Source of the DNA: Polytrichum commune
Taxonomy: Eukaryota; Streptophyta; Polytrichopsida; Polytrichales; Polytrichaceae
Direction of reading: 5' to 3'
NCBI GenBank assembly: GCA_950295325.1
Contig: OX485806.1
Span: 49,409,169-49,473,168, forward strand
Length of the DNA: 64,000 bases
Shown: piece after piece, positions 1 to 11,100 of the stretch
Layout: each line of letters begins with the position of its first letter
How positions within the stretch are numbered: position 1 is the first letter of the stretch
The notes under the pieces: generated by a model
What the model was told of the DNA's origin: nothing
The model's input: only the letters and a program-made list of their open reading frames with translations
Database searches by the model: none
Position numbers and translations under genes: made by a program

Positions 1-1927
1 TGGAAGAACCTGAACGCTCTCATGGCTCAACATGGAGTAGACAAAGTAAATTTTAAAGGTTTCATAGCCAACAGTGCCCAAGCCAACTGGAATGCTGTTC
101 GAATCATATACGGAAGTGGAGATGCGTCTGAGAAGATGGTGGACAGAGAGAGGACTTGTCTTTTCCATTGGACGCAGTCCTTGGAGAAACATACCAAGGC
201 CGATATCCGTCAAGACCTGCAATATCAGCATCGAATACTATGCCAGCAATACAAGAATGCAAAATCGATGGCGGAGGCCGAGACAAAGTATCTGGCAATT
301 CGGGCATGGTGGATGTCATCCGGTGCAGCAACTGAACAAGCTCTACCTCGACTGGAGCTCTGGCTGCCTTCTGGCATTTCCGTTACCGCCAATGGGGTGG
401 ATTTATGGAGTTGGTAAGTCTATACTTGCCTATATATTTCCTCTATAGTTCAATCTTTATAGTTCAACTACATTGATTCCACCATTATTTTAATTTCAGA
501 CTGTATTCTCATTGCAGGATCTAAGTGAAGATGAATTAGCGGAAATGCTATCCTGTAACCTTGCTGAATCTATTCATAACAAGTGGAAGCAGTAATCTGG
601 CGATCGAGGCAGCGACCTTTATGTGGCAACAGTCGATGACTTCGTGCGTGCTTTCATGCAGTGCTCAGCATATTCCCAATTCCTGAAGGGAGAGAACCCT
701 GGAACTGGACCGTCGAAGGAGGAATTGAAGCTGAGGCGTGCTCAAAGGTCAGTTGCAAAAACAAGAAACTCGAAACCGTTGCATGAGGCCATCTTGTGAA
801 TGCCTGGCGGTGACGAGTGGTGTACCAGGACTCCCCACCTCGAAGGGGAAGAGGTATTTGTTTCTCTAAAGCGTAAACCAGATATTGTGTTCGGTGACGA
901 ACGTGAATCTCACAGGCCAGACAAGATCAGTATATCCCGACCACGCGTCCAAACCAGATCTGCCCGACTGAACGATTCTCCACCTCCTGCGACAACTCCA
1001 CATTCTCCCACAACTACAAATGAAGGGCAACCACAACTTCCAACACATGACGCTCCGCAGCAGGTGGATCGATACCACGTCACCGCAATTGAGGAGATAT
1101 TATGCAATCCTGCCCAATGGCACATCGCACGGCTGCCTAAGATATCTGCGAAGGCTTGCTTTGCTCTACAAGCAATCACCAAGAAGAAGTGCGTCGCTCG
1201 GATTGTACAAGACGGGAAGAGCACCGCTGCACCTAACTACTCGGGCCTCATGGACAACTATCGGAAGAAGAGATTGGACCCTCAAGACTTCTTTTTCTGC
1301 AGTGACGACATTGAGAGATGCATTAAGGGTACAAAAAGGAGATGGGTGGTCTCAGTCCCGAACGTTCCGGAGGTATGGCCGGTTAAGTTGGGGACCAACT
1401 TAACCTGCAAAGAGATCATCTCTTTAGAAAACGCATGATTTAGACTGCCCCAGCGGAAGGAGATGACACCTTCCAAACTTTTTCAGGACCACCCGTTACC
1501 TTTGGACTTAGCAAGCTACACGACTCCTGCATATCCGGATGAGTTTCCCATCCGCCATTCAGGGAAGTTGATTAGGCGCAACAAAAAGGCCCCGTCAACA
1601 AAACACGCCAATAATTGTGCCTCGGCCCTATCACTGAATGCCAAAGTGCACAATTTGTGCATGCTTCCAGCCCCTGCCTTAGGATGCATTGTCTCATTGG
1701 ATTCCGGCACGCCCCCAAAGGTTCAGCAATACTACTTGACGATTTCGCATCTGCCAGCATGCACTTGTCCTAACTTCAAGGATATGGCGACTAAAGCAAT
1801 TGGAAAACGGGGTCAATGGGCCAACTGTAAGCATTTGTACTATTTATTTACTGTAGTCTGTGGTTTGGACTCAGAATCAGACATGTTCATTCATGCAACT
1901 AGTTTTAGCTTCAACGAAGTGAAGTGA
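1..1927 (+). pseudogene. MULE-type transposase / SWIM zinc-finger protein, relic copy A (5' end outside window)
   Basis: The frame opens at base 1 and shows the second half of a MULE DDE core: a GF-x-A-[D/N]-SAQANWNAV block, then ERTCLFHW (the C..H pair that follows the second Asp in this family). The expected Asp is Asn here (FIANSAQANW), which would remove a catalytic residue. A frameshift near 345-352 moves the reading to the AFWHFRYRQWGGF block. An intron with GTAAGT donor and TTGCAG acceptor fits 414-517. Exon 2 (518-1927) stays in one frame with stops at 593, 797 and 1436. It carries NLAES-HNKW, a WHIARLP...TKKKC.ARI module, DDIERC.KG, and a C-terminal SWIM finger (CTC...CKH, about 1758-1835). 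MULE transposases cut and paste DNA; this copy is dead. It may descend from a domesticated gene rather than a transposon; I cannot tell. Confidence 0.8.
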
Positions 1928-2456
1928 GTTTTGGAAGGTGGGTTACTGAAGTACCTTGACTCTTAGAGTTTTCTGTTTCTTTAAATAAACATATGTATGC
2001 AAGATTTGTTATAATCACGATGTAGTGAGACTAAAAGGACCACTACAATACATTTGATGCACCACATGTATTTCTCTGTTCCAAAATTGCGTGACCCTTT
2101 TAGAGTACCACTAATTCTCATTATACTGAAACAGTACGTTTTTTACTTGAGACAATAAGTTATTTATTACTGATATTAGTTCCAAATGTTCAATTTACCA
2201 CATTTAACAGATTTGTCACTAATATAATTCTAATTTTTCTTGTAATTGAGCCCTTAATTGTCCACGGCCATAGGTCCCAATGTTTACTAAGTTTAGAAAA
2301 AAAATTTACTAAAAATACATTTAGTCCAAAAATACCATAAACTTGTTGCTTAAAGTTACATTTTAATCAAAATATCTCGGACTTTACCGCTCACCGCTCA
2401 CTGCTCTACGCTCGCAAAATAGCTTCGTCCATCCAAAGTTCATATATGCGTTTGGA
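1928..2456. other. AT-rich 3' flank of copy A, no gene
   Basis: I see no coding sequence. The stretch is AT-rich and ends in a short GC-richer array of CCGCTC-like hexamers that recurs downstream of copies B and C. Confidence 0.6.
2386..2415 (+). repeat. CCGCTC-type short array downstream of MULE/SWIM copy A
   Basis: Four near-copies of a 7-mer (CCGCTCA, CCGCTCA, CTGCTCT, ACGCTCG) lie in a row, followed by an ATAG..TCGTCC..CCAAA string. Similar arrays occur at 20945-20975 and, more weakly, 21991-22044. They may be subterminal repeats of the transposon. Confidence 0.5.
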
Positions 2457-2780
2457 GGCACTTCTCTATGAAGGTCGGATTGAAACTAAGGTTTAGCATG
2501 GGCCTCCATTCCGAAACAAATTGAGAAACGGAGCGTGTGAATGGAGTCTCGAACCAATACTTGAGGAACTATGTGGGTCGAATTGCAACCAAGGAGATTG
2601 GACGGACCATGTGGGTCGAGCAGAGTTTAGTTGCAATGTAGCCACGCGCTTGGCAACCAAGGTGTCGTCTTTTGTGGTGGCTTATGAAGTGGGTGCGCTT
2701 CAACCTACTAACCAAGCTCTCGAGGGGGCACATTCAACTCTAAAGTTCAACCAAGAGGATTTATCCCATGGCCATCTACC
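2457..2780 (+). mobile_element. Ty3/gypsy chromovirus integrase fragment
   Basis: The translation shows the C-terminal part of a gypsy integrase catalytic domain: ETERVNG (the catalytic Glu region), NQYLRNYVGR, then D-W-x-DHVG-AEFS-N-AT and a LQP-N-ALEGAHSTL-FNQ tail. The frame changes several times. The same stretch is present at 56690-56935 in the chromovirus of this window, so the two belong to one family. No LTR is attached; it abuts unrelated DNA on both sides. Confidence 0.75.
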
Positions 2781-2965
2781 TATGGTTGAGATGTCTTGTT
2801 GCTTCAAGTTTTGTTCTTCACCTTCTCTATTTATATGTACGTAAAATCCTCGAAGGTTAAATTGCTCCAATCTTCGTTGTACCGCTCTTTCCACACGGTT
2901 CTGCCTTCGCGGTCCAAATGTTTCTGCCGACTTGCGTTCTTCCTCTATGTCTTGTTGAAGTCTTT

Positions 2966-4316
2966 TGTGAGGCCAAACCCACCACCCTTAAGCGTCCTAG
3001 TCCGGGTGATGGTTTTGAGAATCACATGCATTCTACTAAAACTTGTAGTAGTATGAAATGTAACTTCCGTATCCGGGGACACCCACATTATTTAAAGTCA
3101 TGATGCTTTATTAATGTTAGCCTCTTGACTAGATGTAGCATGGGCCTTCTCAAGAGTCCAACCTGCGGCCTTAGCTACACATGCCCTTAAGGACATTCCC
3201 CTCGCCCCTTTAGTCTTGATTTTCCTTGTCTCAACATTGCAAGAATCCTTCACACTTTCCATCAACTCGTGTATCCAGTTTATTTCCTAGTGTGGGTACA
3301 AACGTTGACAAACGTTATTTTCTATTATCACAAACCTACACACTCTATTAAAAGCTCAACAATTCTCCCATCCAAGTTCACCCCTTTCACCCACTATCTA
3401 ATGCCTTCTGTTCCCCTAGTTTTCTAATAAACTAATTTAATCTTAGCACGACTAACCCAAGTTTCTAATTAAGCCCAAGGCTTGTCACAAGCCTAACCCC
3501 TAATTAGGATGGCCTTTAATTAACTTGGCCTCTAATTGGCCTGCCTCTAATAAGTCTGGCTTCGGATTAGCTCTCGGCCCAATGCCAGCAGCTCCCAGTA
3601 ACAGAAGCCTTGTAGCTGCAGTCCACCCTCGGCTCAGCCCAGTGCCACAGCTCCCAGTAACAGAAGCCTTGTAGCTGCAGTCCACCCTCGGCTCGGCCCA
3701 GTGCCAGCAGCTCCCAGTAACATAAGCCTTGTAGTGGTAATCCCCAACTACCTTACTAATTATTCAAGCCCCTACCTAATCTTCCTACCTAATTCCCCTA
3801 ATTATACTCACAACCCATTTCTAATCACACACTTTTTCTCTAATTCTAAGAACTCAAAATCCTAGAAAGGGGAGGGAGAGAGAAAGAGAAAGAGAGATAG
3901 ATTTTGAAGAAGAGAGAAGAAAAGGTTAAGAGAGGGAACTTAAGGAGAGGAGAGGATAAGGGAGGAAGAGGAGAGATAGGGCATCCAATCACAACCCCTT
4001 AAACCTTCTCCCCTTTAGTAGGACCTCATCCTCTCCGCTAACCCTTCAACCCCTAAACCAACAAGAACACGTTTTAATTCAAACAATTAAATCAAAGGCA
4101 CTTCCCCTTGCCTCATCAAGCACTACTCTTCTAATCAAAACACTCCCTAATGTCACTAAGCTTCTAATCACCACACAAAATGGCTTAAGGCCTAAACATA
4201 AATCCACACCAAACCTCACTCTTTTTATACTTTTGATTGTTTTAATCACACTCCAATTGCAATCCTAATCAAATTCTAAACATAAAACAAATATGAGCAC
4301 TCGTTTTGGGCTCATA
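2966..4316 (-). mobile_element. Solo LTR, gypsy family 1, with near-perfect 5-bp target duplication
   Basis: The plus strand begins TGTGAGGCC and ends GGGCTCATA, the mutated form of the family's terminal CTCACA. Flanks are tcttt (2961-2965) and tcttc (4317-4321), a 5-bp duplication with one C/T change. Its first 40 bp match the ends of LTRs at 22491 and 34174 (a CCACCCTTA..CG..TAGTC.GGGTGA box). The minus orientation follows from the coding strand of the related element at 31.7-33.4 kb. It holds a 2.9-copy tandem repeat and a purine-rich run near 3866-3990. A solo LTR arises by recombination between the two LTRs of one element. Confidence 0.75.
3573..3745. repeat. Tandem repeat inside LTR, about 55-60 bp, 3 copies
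   Basis: Three consecutive units share CCAGCAGCTCCCAGTAAC..AAGCCTTGTAG; the last one is diverged at its end. It is a local expansion within the solo LTR. Confidence 0.85.
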
Positions 4317-4433
4317 TCTTCCACACCATCTGTGGTACATGTTCTCCATTTAATTCCTGCCATCCAACCTCTCCACATATCTTTGTAGTTGGATATTCTA
4401 ATTTAGGTAAGTGCAATGTCCATGTGGCGAATC

Positions 4434-4452
4434 CCCAGCATGGTCGCCAAAA
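4434..4452 (-). promoter_or_regulatory. Probable primer-binding site of a gypsy element
   Basis: Read on the minus strand, the LTR end ..CCTCGACA is followed by TTTTGGCGACCATGCTGGGG. This resembles the TTTTGGCG..TG.[CT]GGGGA primer sites of plant Athila/Tat-type gypsy elements. It fixes the LTR boundary at 4453. Confidence 0.55.
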
Positions 4453-5683
4453 TGTCGAGGCCACCTTCAACCCTTAGCCTTAGACAATGTAACCCGCTGC
4501 TGACCGGTTTACACAGACACTACACCTATCCAAATTAGCATGTTTACAAATTTCTAAACTTGAAGGTGGTCTGATGCACAACGTTTCTAATATGATGTTT
4601 CTTCTTAGTGAATCTCCAAGGAGAAAATGCTTTAATTTTCCAAGGTTATGTTCCCCTAAATCCTAACGTTGAGGTTAAGGGTACTTAGAGGAACTTCATT
4701 TTTGTATACAATATCTTTCATGGTTTGAATGATTAAAACCTTCCTTACTCTCTCAAAATATTTCACGAATGTTCCCTTGAGAAAGTTTATAGTTTTCAAG
4801 CATACTCTTTCACTAAAGGGATCTCATGAGAATTCTCTAGTTCCTCCAATGTTCCTTTGAGGATCCTTGCCTAAGCACTTATTACGAGGCAAGCATGATT
4901 CTTCGCTAATTCAAAACTACCTAGCATGTGGAATATACTTGATATCATAAAATCCCTATTCATTCCATTATTCATAAGTGTGTATCATCCCGATCAAGCA
5001 TCTCCAAAGGCTTGATCCATAATGATTTCCTCTTCTAAGGGTATTCCGAACCTTGGTTACGGCCGGCATATATTCCGAAGTATTCTCCTTAGGCCCCAAA
5101 TTCCTTGGGTGGGGAAAAGGTTATGATAGGAGATTTGATGATGAGGCCGCAACTTAGCCTCCTTCAACCAATTCCCCTTGTTTGCCTACCATTTGATAGA
5201 ACCCATCGATTAGATTTTACCCATCCTTTTGAGTAGGCTAATCTAGGTATCTCCAATCCGATAGTGTGGAAGGTAATTATAAGTGCCTTTACCTAGGTGT
5301 CAACTTCAGTCGAGGGCATCGTGCCCCTCTTTCCAATGAGCACTATCTAAGTGATTTGATGTCCTCCACTTAGCTCCTCTCACATTCTCTTACCTTAACA
5401 ATTTGCCAACTTTGGGTAGCTTTGTCTTATGACATAATTAATCCGAGTTGCTACGTGATAACCTCAAGTTGGCCGTGAATGTGGTTGCTTCTCCTTAGAT
5501 AACTTATATGAATTCACAAAGCAATTATCGGAGTTCCCTTGTGTAGTGCTTTTATAATGCCAATAAACCGCATGTATGGCCTTCAATTGATTCCTTTCCC
5601 AAAGCTTGCTCGTCTCATGTTTCAAATAATCGCCTAGTCCTTCGTGATAACTTTGCACGTTGATTGCCAAATTATACCTTACC

Positions 5684-5831
5684 GCACCGAGGGTGCCAAT
5701 TTTGACTTTTAATGCTTAATGCACCGAGGGTGCCAATTTGAACTCTAATGCTCTAATGCACCGAGGGTGCCGATTTGGACTCTAATGCTCTAATGCACCG
5801 AGGGTGCCGATTTTGACTTCAAATGCAATGC
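5684..5831. repeat. 37-bp tandem repeat, four copies
   Basis: GCACCGAGGGTGCC starts at 5684, 5721, 5758 and 5795, an exact 37-bp period, with the intervening TTTGACTCTAATGCTCTAAT part less conserved. Each unit contains the short palindrome GGCACCCTCGGTGC on the minus strand, so each could form a small hairpin. Confidence 0.9.
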
Positions 5832-5900
5832 TCGGGAGCTTGGACACTCACGTATGATCTTCGGGCAAAATGATGTGTATTAGGGCCCTTAAGTTGGCCT

Positions 5901-5911
5901 CTTATATAGTC
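5901..5911 (-). promoter_or_regulatory. TATA-like box of the LTR
   Basis: The minus strand reads GACTATATAAG followed by AGGCC, a canonical plant TATA context inside the inferred LTR. A very similar GACTATATAAGGG lies at about 52262-52274 in the 50.8-53.05 kb insertion. Confidence 0.4.
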
Positions 5912-5990
5912 TTCCACATCTATGTTTTTGTAAGATTCTAATAAATGTTAGTTGCAGCTAAATTTAGAAATGTATATATTTATAGCATGA

Positions 5991-6425
5991 TTTCAAAGTC
6001 TTAATTCAAAGTTTCTAAATATACCTTGCCTAACTTGTATTTCCTACCTACATATCCCTTCGTATCCCCTAGTTGGATTATCATCCATCCATCCTTCAAT
6101 TACCCACATGTTAAAAAAAAGGGTCGGCTTGTGCCTCTTCAGTTCTCAAGCAAGCCCTGTTCCCATTCGCTCTCGAAGTCCCGGATCCGTCGCTCCCGCT
6201 GGCTGTTTGCTTCCCAACCGGCCTCCCCTCGCCGGTCCCATTTACACCGGCTCCTTGCCAGCTCTATCTCTTCGTCGTCGCTCGTCCTGTTTACACTGGC
6301 TCCTCACCAGCTCTCCTCTCTACGTCTTCGTTGGCCGTCCTCGTCTTGCCGTTGGCCGTCCTTCGTCTTGTCTCCTGAGCTCCTTTGGCCCCTCCCGCTT
6401 GTTTGCTAGGTCGATGCCTCTACAG
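5991..6425. other. Non-coding stretch with a C/T-rich GC island (6120-6410)
   Basis: The open frames here are low-complexity Ser/Pro/Arg/Leu strings from a pyrimidine-rich tract and are not convincing proteins. The tract ends in ..CTACAG at 6425, a possible splice acceptor for the next feature. Confidence 0.5.
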
Positions 6426-6723
6426 GTTACATATGTGTGCATCAGTCAGAAAGAGGAAGAACCAAAGTCCGAAGAGGACAAACCAAAAAAAAAGGATGGA
6501 GAATAAGAGGAGGAAGAAAAACCTCTAGCTGAAGAAGAACCTCCTAAGAATGAATTTGAAGCACAAAATATGTTGTCTAATAATGTCTTCTATGATGCAG
6601 TTGGATGTGGTATCGGCCGTCTTGATACGTACCTTGTCATTGTAGCACTTAAGAAGTTTGGCGACGACCCAAGGCAATAATCAAATTTGTTCAGTTATTT
6701 GGGAAGTTTTTTGGAATTTCTAA
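6426..6723 (+). pseudogene. Exon relic, tentative radial-spoke head RSP4/6-like, copy 1
   Basis: A putative exon is bounded by CTACAG (6420-6425) and GTAAGT (6724). Its single frame encodes an acidic/lysine linker, then VFYDAVGCGIG, YLVIVALKKFGDDPRQ and YLGSFLEFL. The G-x-G-[IL]-G...TY...ALKK pattern followed by F-x-G-x-F-x-x-L resembles the radial spoke head 4/6 family of flagellar axonemes. That call is from memory of the family and is tentative. TAA stops interrupt it at about 6504 and 6678; in both places copy 2 has GAA. An inverted second copy lies at 11293-11580. It is one exon only, so not functional. Confidence 0.4.
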
Positions 6724-7734
6724 GTAAGTTTGAATGCAATGATTTTTGTCTTATATATAGCATGAAGAGCAAGACATTCTAAGCAGAGTGAGAAAAACCA
6801 CTTAACATGATGTTGGCATTAATCTTTGAGGTGTGTTGATTCAAAGCTCCTAACTATTGAAGATGTGCAAATCACCCATTGATTTGAGTCAGACTACATT
6901 TGGCACAATATGATGATGAAACTATTTATACTCAACATGATGGGTAATCACCAGTGCCTGCAATCAGTTAGAGATATATGAAAAACTCACAACTGAAAGG
7001 GGGGCCAATATATTGTACAGAAAAACCTTGCATGGACATTTGGAATTCTCATCTGGTTAGCAAGCTCCATTTCAAGTTTCACATTCATATTGAAAATTGC
7101 CTTCTCTTAACATGATCACATATGCCCTACTAAATCCTAATTGTGCAAACTACACTAATATACACACTTTGAGCACATGATTCAATCTTCATGTATAATG
7201 TAAATTAGGCTGGTATACACATTTTGAGCACATAGTTCAATCTCAGTATATAATGCATATTATTTGTGTCAATTCATTATCTCAAACCTTGGACTATGTT
7301 TAAACCAATCTCATAGTTTTTTTGGACTTCAATATTAATTTAAACTTCTGGTTAGAGTAAATAGTACATGACATCAACTGAATTGTCTCTGGCAATGGGA
7401 AAAACCTTTTCAATAATTCACAAAATTGATTTGAAGCTCCAGATTGTACAAAACGATAGTCCCACTTCTATCCATTATAGAATGTTTGGTGTTTGAAAGG
7501 GAGTTGTCTAGGCCTATTGTGGAAATTCTAAACTCCACAAATAGTTATTGTTGGTGGATCGGCACAGAAATTGTCTCACTCAGGTAGCAATTGTAAATCA
7601 CTATAAAGCAAAAACAATTATAAAGACTAAAAAACAATAATAGATACATTATCTAAAACTAGATTTAATAAACTCCCAATAAACCATGGTACAATCAAAT
7701 TTCATACTTCATTATTTCATATAAAAAAACAAAA
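6724..7734. other. AT-rich stretch without recognisable gene
   Basis: The first about 35 bp are the intron-side continuation shared with the inverted copy. The rest is AT-rich with no frame I recognise. Confidence 0.5.
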
Positions 7735-10568
7735 GTTTATTTTTATATTTTTGCACATACGCTCTACCGAAGGTTTTTTCTTTCTCATTGATACACCCTA
7801 GGCATCAACGACTTCTATTAAGGGATCAAATGGATGTAGAACTTCACTTTGTAAATGTTATCTAAGTTTTAATAATTCAATATGCACCTTCTGAATCTTT
7901 GATATAACATATTTTTCAAGTTTTGGATTTTGTTTCACCAACTCTTGTAATATTGCTAGCTCCTCATATAATGTCTTTGTCCTAGGTTGTGTTCCACTTC
8001 ATAAAGGATGACTTGTTTCTAATTCTAATTTTAGAATAATAATGGATATAGATTGATTCGTGAGATCATCTAAAGAGGGGAAAAAAAATCATATTCTCAT
8101 CATTTTGAAGAGATGGAGGAAAACACCAATTTCCTTCATTTACAGATTCATAAAATGAAACACATACCTTGAGAGGTTATCAAACATCCAAACTTGTCAT
8201 TACATGCAATGCACATAGAATGTGCTTGCATATATTTGTCTGAGATGCTCTTGTACATGTACAAAAGGCTCATTCCGTATGCGGATGATAGACCAAGTAC
8301 TATACCCTTGGACCATGGATTCTATCGGAAATAATGATAGGCTCCAATTTTGAACTAGAAAATACGACATCATCCATATTGATATTTTTATTTCTAAGGA
8401 TCATTTCGAATGAGTTCATCTCTGTAAATAATTTTAATATAACCTTGCATCTCTAAGAAATCTATGTACCAATAGTGTCCTAAAATATCTTCAATAAGCA
8501 TCGAAATCAACTAGTTAAGTCTTTTTTATTTTATAGTGTTTTTACTCAATGTTTATCTTTGCTTCATGAAACCTTGATACGATTCAATAATATACGTGAG
8601 GATACTCACATGTAGTTTTAATACACATATCTGTCACATGTCAAAAACATAATTAATCAACAATATATATAAATAAATATAATGGTTTACTTATATACCA
8701 ATTAGTTACTAAAACAAATACAATTTATTTGAAAGTTAACTAAACAGGGTACAATAAAAATTAATAAGTTTGACATAAGAAAGTAAGAGAAATTAAACCG
8801 AACTCGTAACCACTTTACCCATCTGTGTGGTCATAAAATACTGAATAAACTTCACCTCGTTGGGGGTAATCACGAAATATTTGTAAAAAATTTAGTTGAG
8901 CAATTTCGAACGTTTCAAGTACTGATTTTCCAAATGTCCCTATATACATGACTTCTCAAAGCTTCCGTATAATGTCATGTCTCACTTTCTTATTACATTT
9001 TCTTTATCAAGTGATTTAGCAAACATCTTCTTACATGTCATAAATATAATATAATTGAAATTGATGCTCTTCACACCATCTTGTATTTAAAAAAAATTAC
9101 ATGTATTAATTTGAAACAAACATAAAATAAATATAAATTTTTAAATATATGAAAAAAATACCCCAAAAAATAAATTGTATAGTATTATTATAAAATAAAT
9201 AAAATTCACTTGATGGCTTTGAGTTTTGTATCAGCATTATCTACAATAAAGCATTAGGCTTCTACTTAATATCTAGTATTTTCATCTTCTCATTGATTGC
9301 ATTCAACCAAATTGCCATATCTGATGTTTTTGTACTGCTTGTAATGATCCACGTTACAAGAATACCATTTGAAAATGAATGAAACACCATCAGAAGAAAC
9401 AAATGATACTATCAAAGTTCAATGAACAAAGTTAATATCATGTCCAAACTGAAAATAAAATAAATAAAAATAAAAAATTTAGAAACTTAACACTTACTTT
9501 GTACTTTTTAGTAACTATGTTGCATCGCATGCAATAAGATTTTTGTGACCAAAATCACACATTTTCTTTTATTACCAAGGGAGTTGAATGCCCAAAGTAA
9601 AACATGTATCAATTACAGATGATGCTTCTTGGTAAAAAAATACACATTCAGGATGTTCTTGAATCCACATATTCACACTTGTTGTATCCAAGAATGTTGT
9701 TGGTATTTTATTTTGTTCTATTTTCTAATTATATTTAAAATATCTTTCATCTTTAAGCAGCCATCACGTGTCATATTTCCTTCTCCTTCGAGATCTACCT
9801 TTGTTTTTACCATCTTGAAATGTTTTGCTAAAATCTGTTGAGGTTTTCATCTCCGAGCCAAGTGTTGTTCTATTCAAAGCTTCATGTCCTGGGATATCCA
9901 TAGTTTGTGTTGAGTTTTTTCTTTTACAGACGTGCTATCAGCAATTCCATGACAAGGTAAACCATACTTATCAGTATGATTTACCTAATGGTATGTAATT
10001 TGAGCAATTAAAGGCCACAAATAAAATTATTTAATTGAAAATTTAGCTAGGCATCCCCTCTTTTTACTAGGTCCACCTTCATGTCGTGCCAACCTACTCC
10101 CTTGTCCAGTCTTAGGTTTGTTGGATTTATCAAGTATCAAATTTTTTGCAAATCTATAATTTTTGTCGCCATATGAATATTATCACATGTAACAATAAAA
10201 TTAATGATTAGTGTATTGTAACATCAATATCAATTGAAACTACGAACATAAAAATTATGCAAAAATTCATATAACATATGATTTGTTTGTCATACCATAT
10301 GTGCTTGATGAATGTTCTTGTTGAACCTTGAACTATCTATGTCAATGTCGTTTTCAACCTTGAATTGATAAAAAGATGTAGGGGCAAGTACATTGTTACC
10401 CTCTGTTTGTATGAATTCATTCACGCGGTCATAAGGAATACAAGCAGTTTGAATATTGATAGATTTGTTTCTAGTTTTTCTTACTCCATTTTCCCAATGA
10501 AGTGTATTATAGGAAAGGGCACAATCTGGATTTTGAACTACATAAGGAATATCTTGAAGCTCCGCCAT
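7735..10568 (-). pseudogene. MULE-type transposase / SWIM zinc-finger gene, long relic (copy E)
   Basis: Reading down the minus strand I find, in order: an N-terminal block (INIQTACIPYDRVNEFIQ), KKRGCLAKFSIK and HTDKYGLPCHG, MTRDGCLKMKDILNI, MWIQEHPECVFFYQE, FGHKNLIACDAT, TKTSDMAIWLNAINEKM, FIVDNAD after a 1-bp slip, a conserved ETFEIAQLNF..Q..RGEVYSVFYDH block, IESYQGFMKQR and RLNWLISMLIEDILGHYWY, then a SWIM finger CTC...CKH (about 8220-8268), ending near VVDA.GVSMR. This is the collinear order of a MULE-derived SWIM protein, including D and C-x-C/C-x-H residues. AT-rich gaps with GT and AG ends look like retained introns. Many stops and slips make it dead. It belongs to a different subfamily from copies A-D. 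Confidence 0.75.
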
Positions 10569-11100
10569 TTCTTCAAATTCCTATCAATGCAAACATATAC
10601 ATTATGATTCAATATTGGTTTCACATTAGATAATTTGAGTTAAAACCGCACAACTAGTTTGGTCAAATATGTAGGGTCCCACAAAATGGTTCATTTATAT
10701 ATAAGTGAATTCGATGTCCAATTTTCATATTTTGAGTAGAAGAATAAACTCTAAACAGAGCAAAAACTGCACTGACACCCACATTCTTGCACAATTCAAA
10801 GAAGTAAACTCGAGAAGAGCAAACGACTATATATATGGAATGTGTGCATACAAACAACGGCTTCTGAGCTCCAAGAGGGAAAGTGACTTACAATGTTTGA
10901 AATTCAATCATTTAGACATTTCCTCCTCTGTGGGGATGACGAATGTGGGTCAACTGGTTCCAAAACTTGGCATAAACACATCTTTGATCCTATGTAGCAT
11001 CTTCTGTTCTTTTGAGAGCTCACTAGGTCAAGGAAATTAATGAGAACGGACAGGCACCACATTTCAGAAACAAGGTCGGTGAAACTCCCCCCCCCCAAAC
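10569..11100. other. No recognised gene; possible further exon on minus strand
   Basis: On the minus strand 10925-11037 encodes LSKEQKMLHRIKDVFMPSFG in one frame, which could be a downstream exon of the 11.3-11.67 kb relic, but I do not recognise it. A poly-C run is at 11088-11097. Confidence 0.3.

Larger units (their letters stand above)
4453..5990 (-). mobile_element. LTR of a second gypsy type (Tat/Athila-like), minus orientation, outer end unclear
   Basis: The boundary at 4453 (TGTCGAGG on plus) is set by the adjacent primer site. A TATA-like element at 5901-5911 on the minus strand and a 37-bp tandem array upstream of it are typical of U3/R sequence. I could not find the matching outer end, so 5990 is an estimate. 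No coding sequence of this element is seen beside it. Confidence 0.45.
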
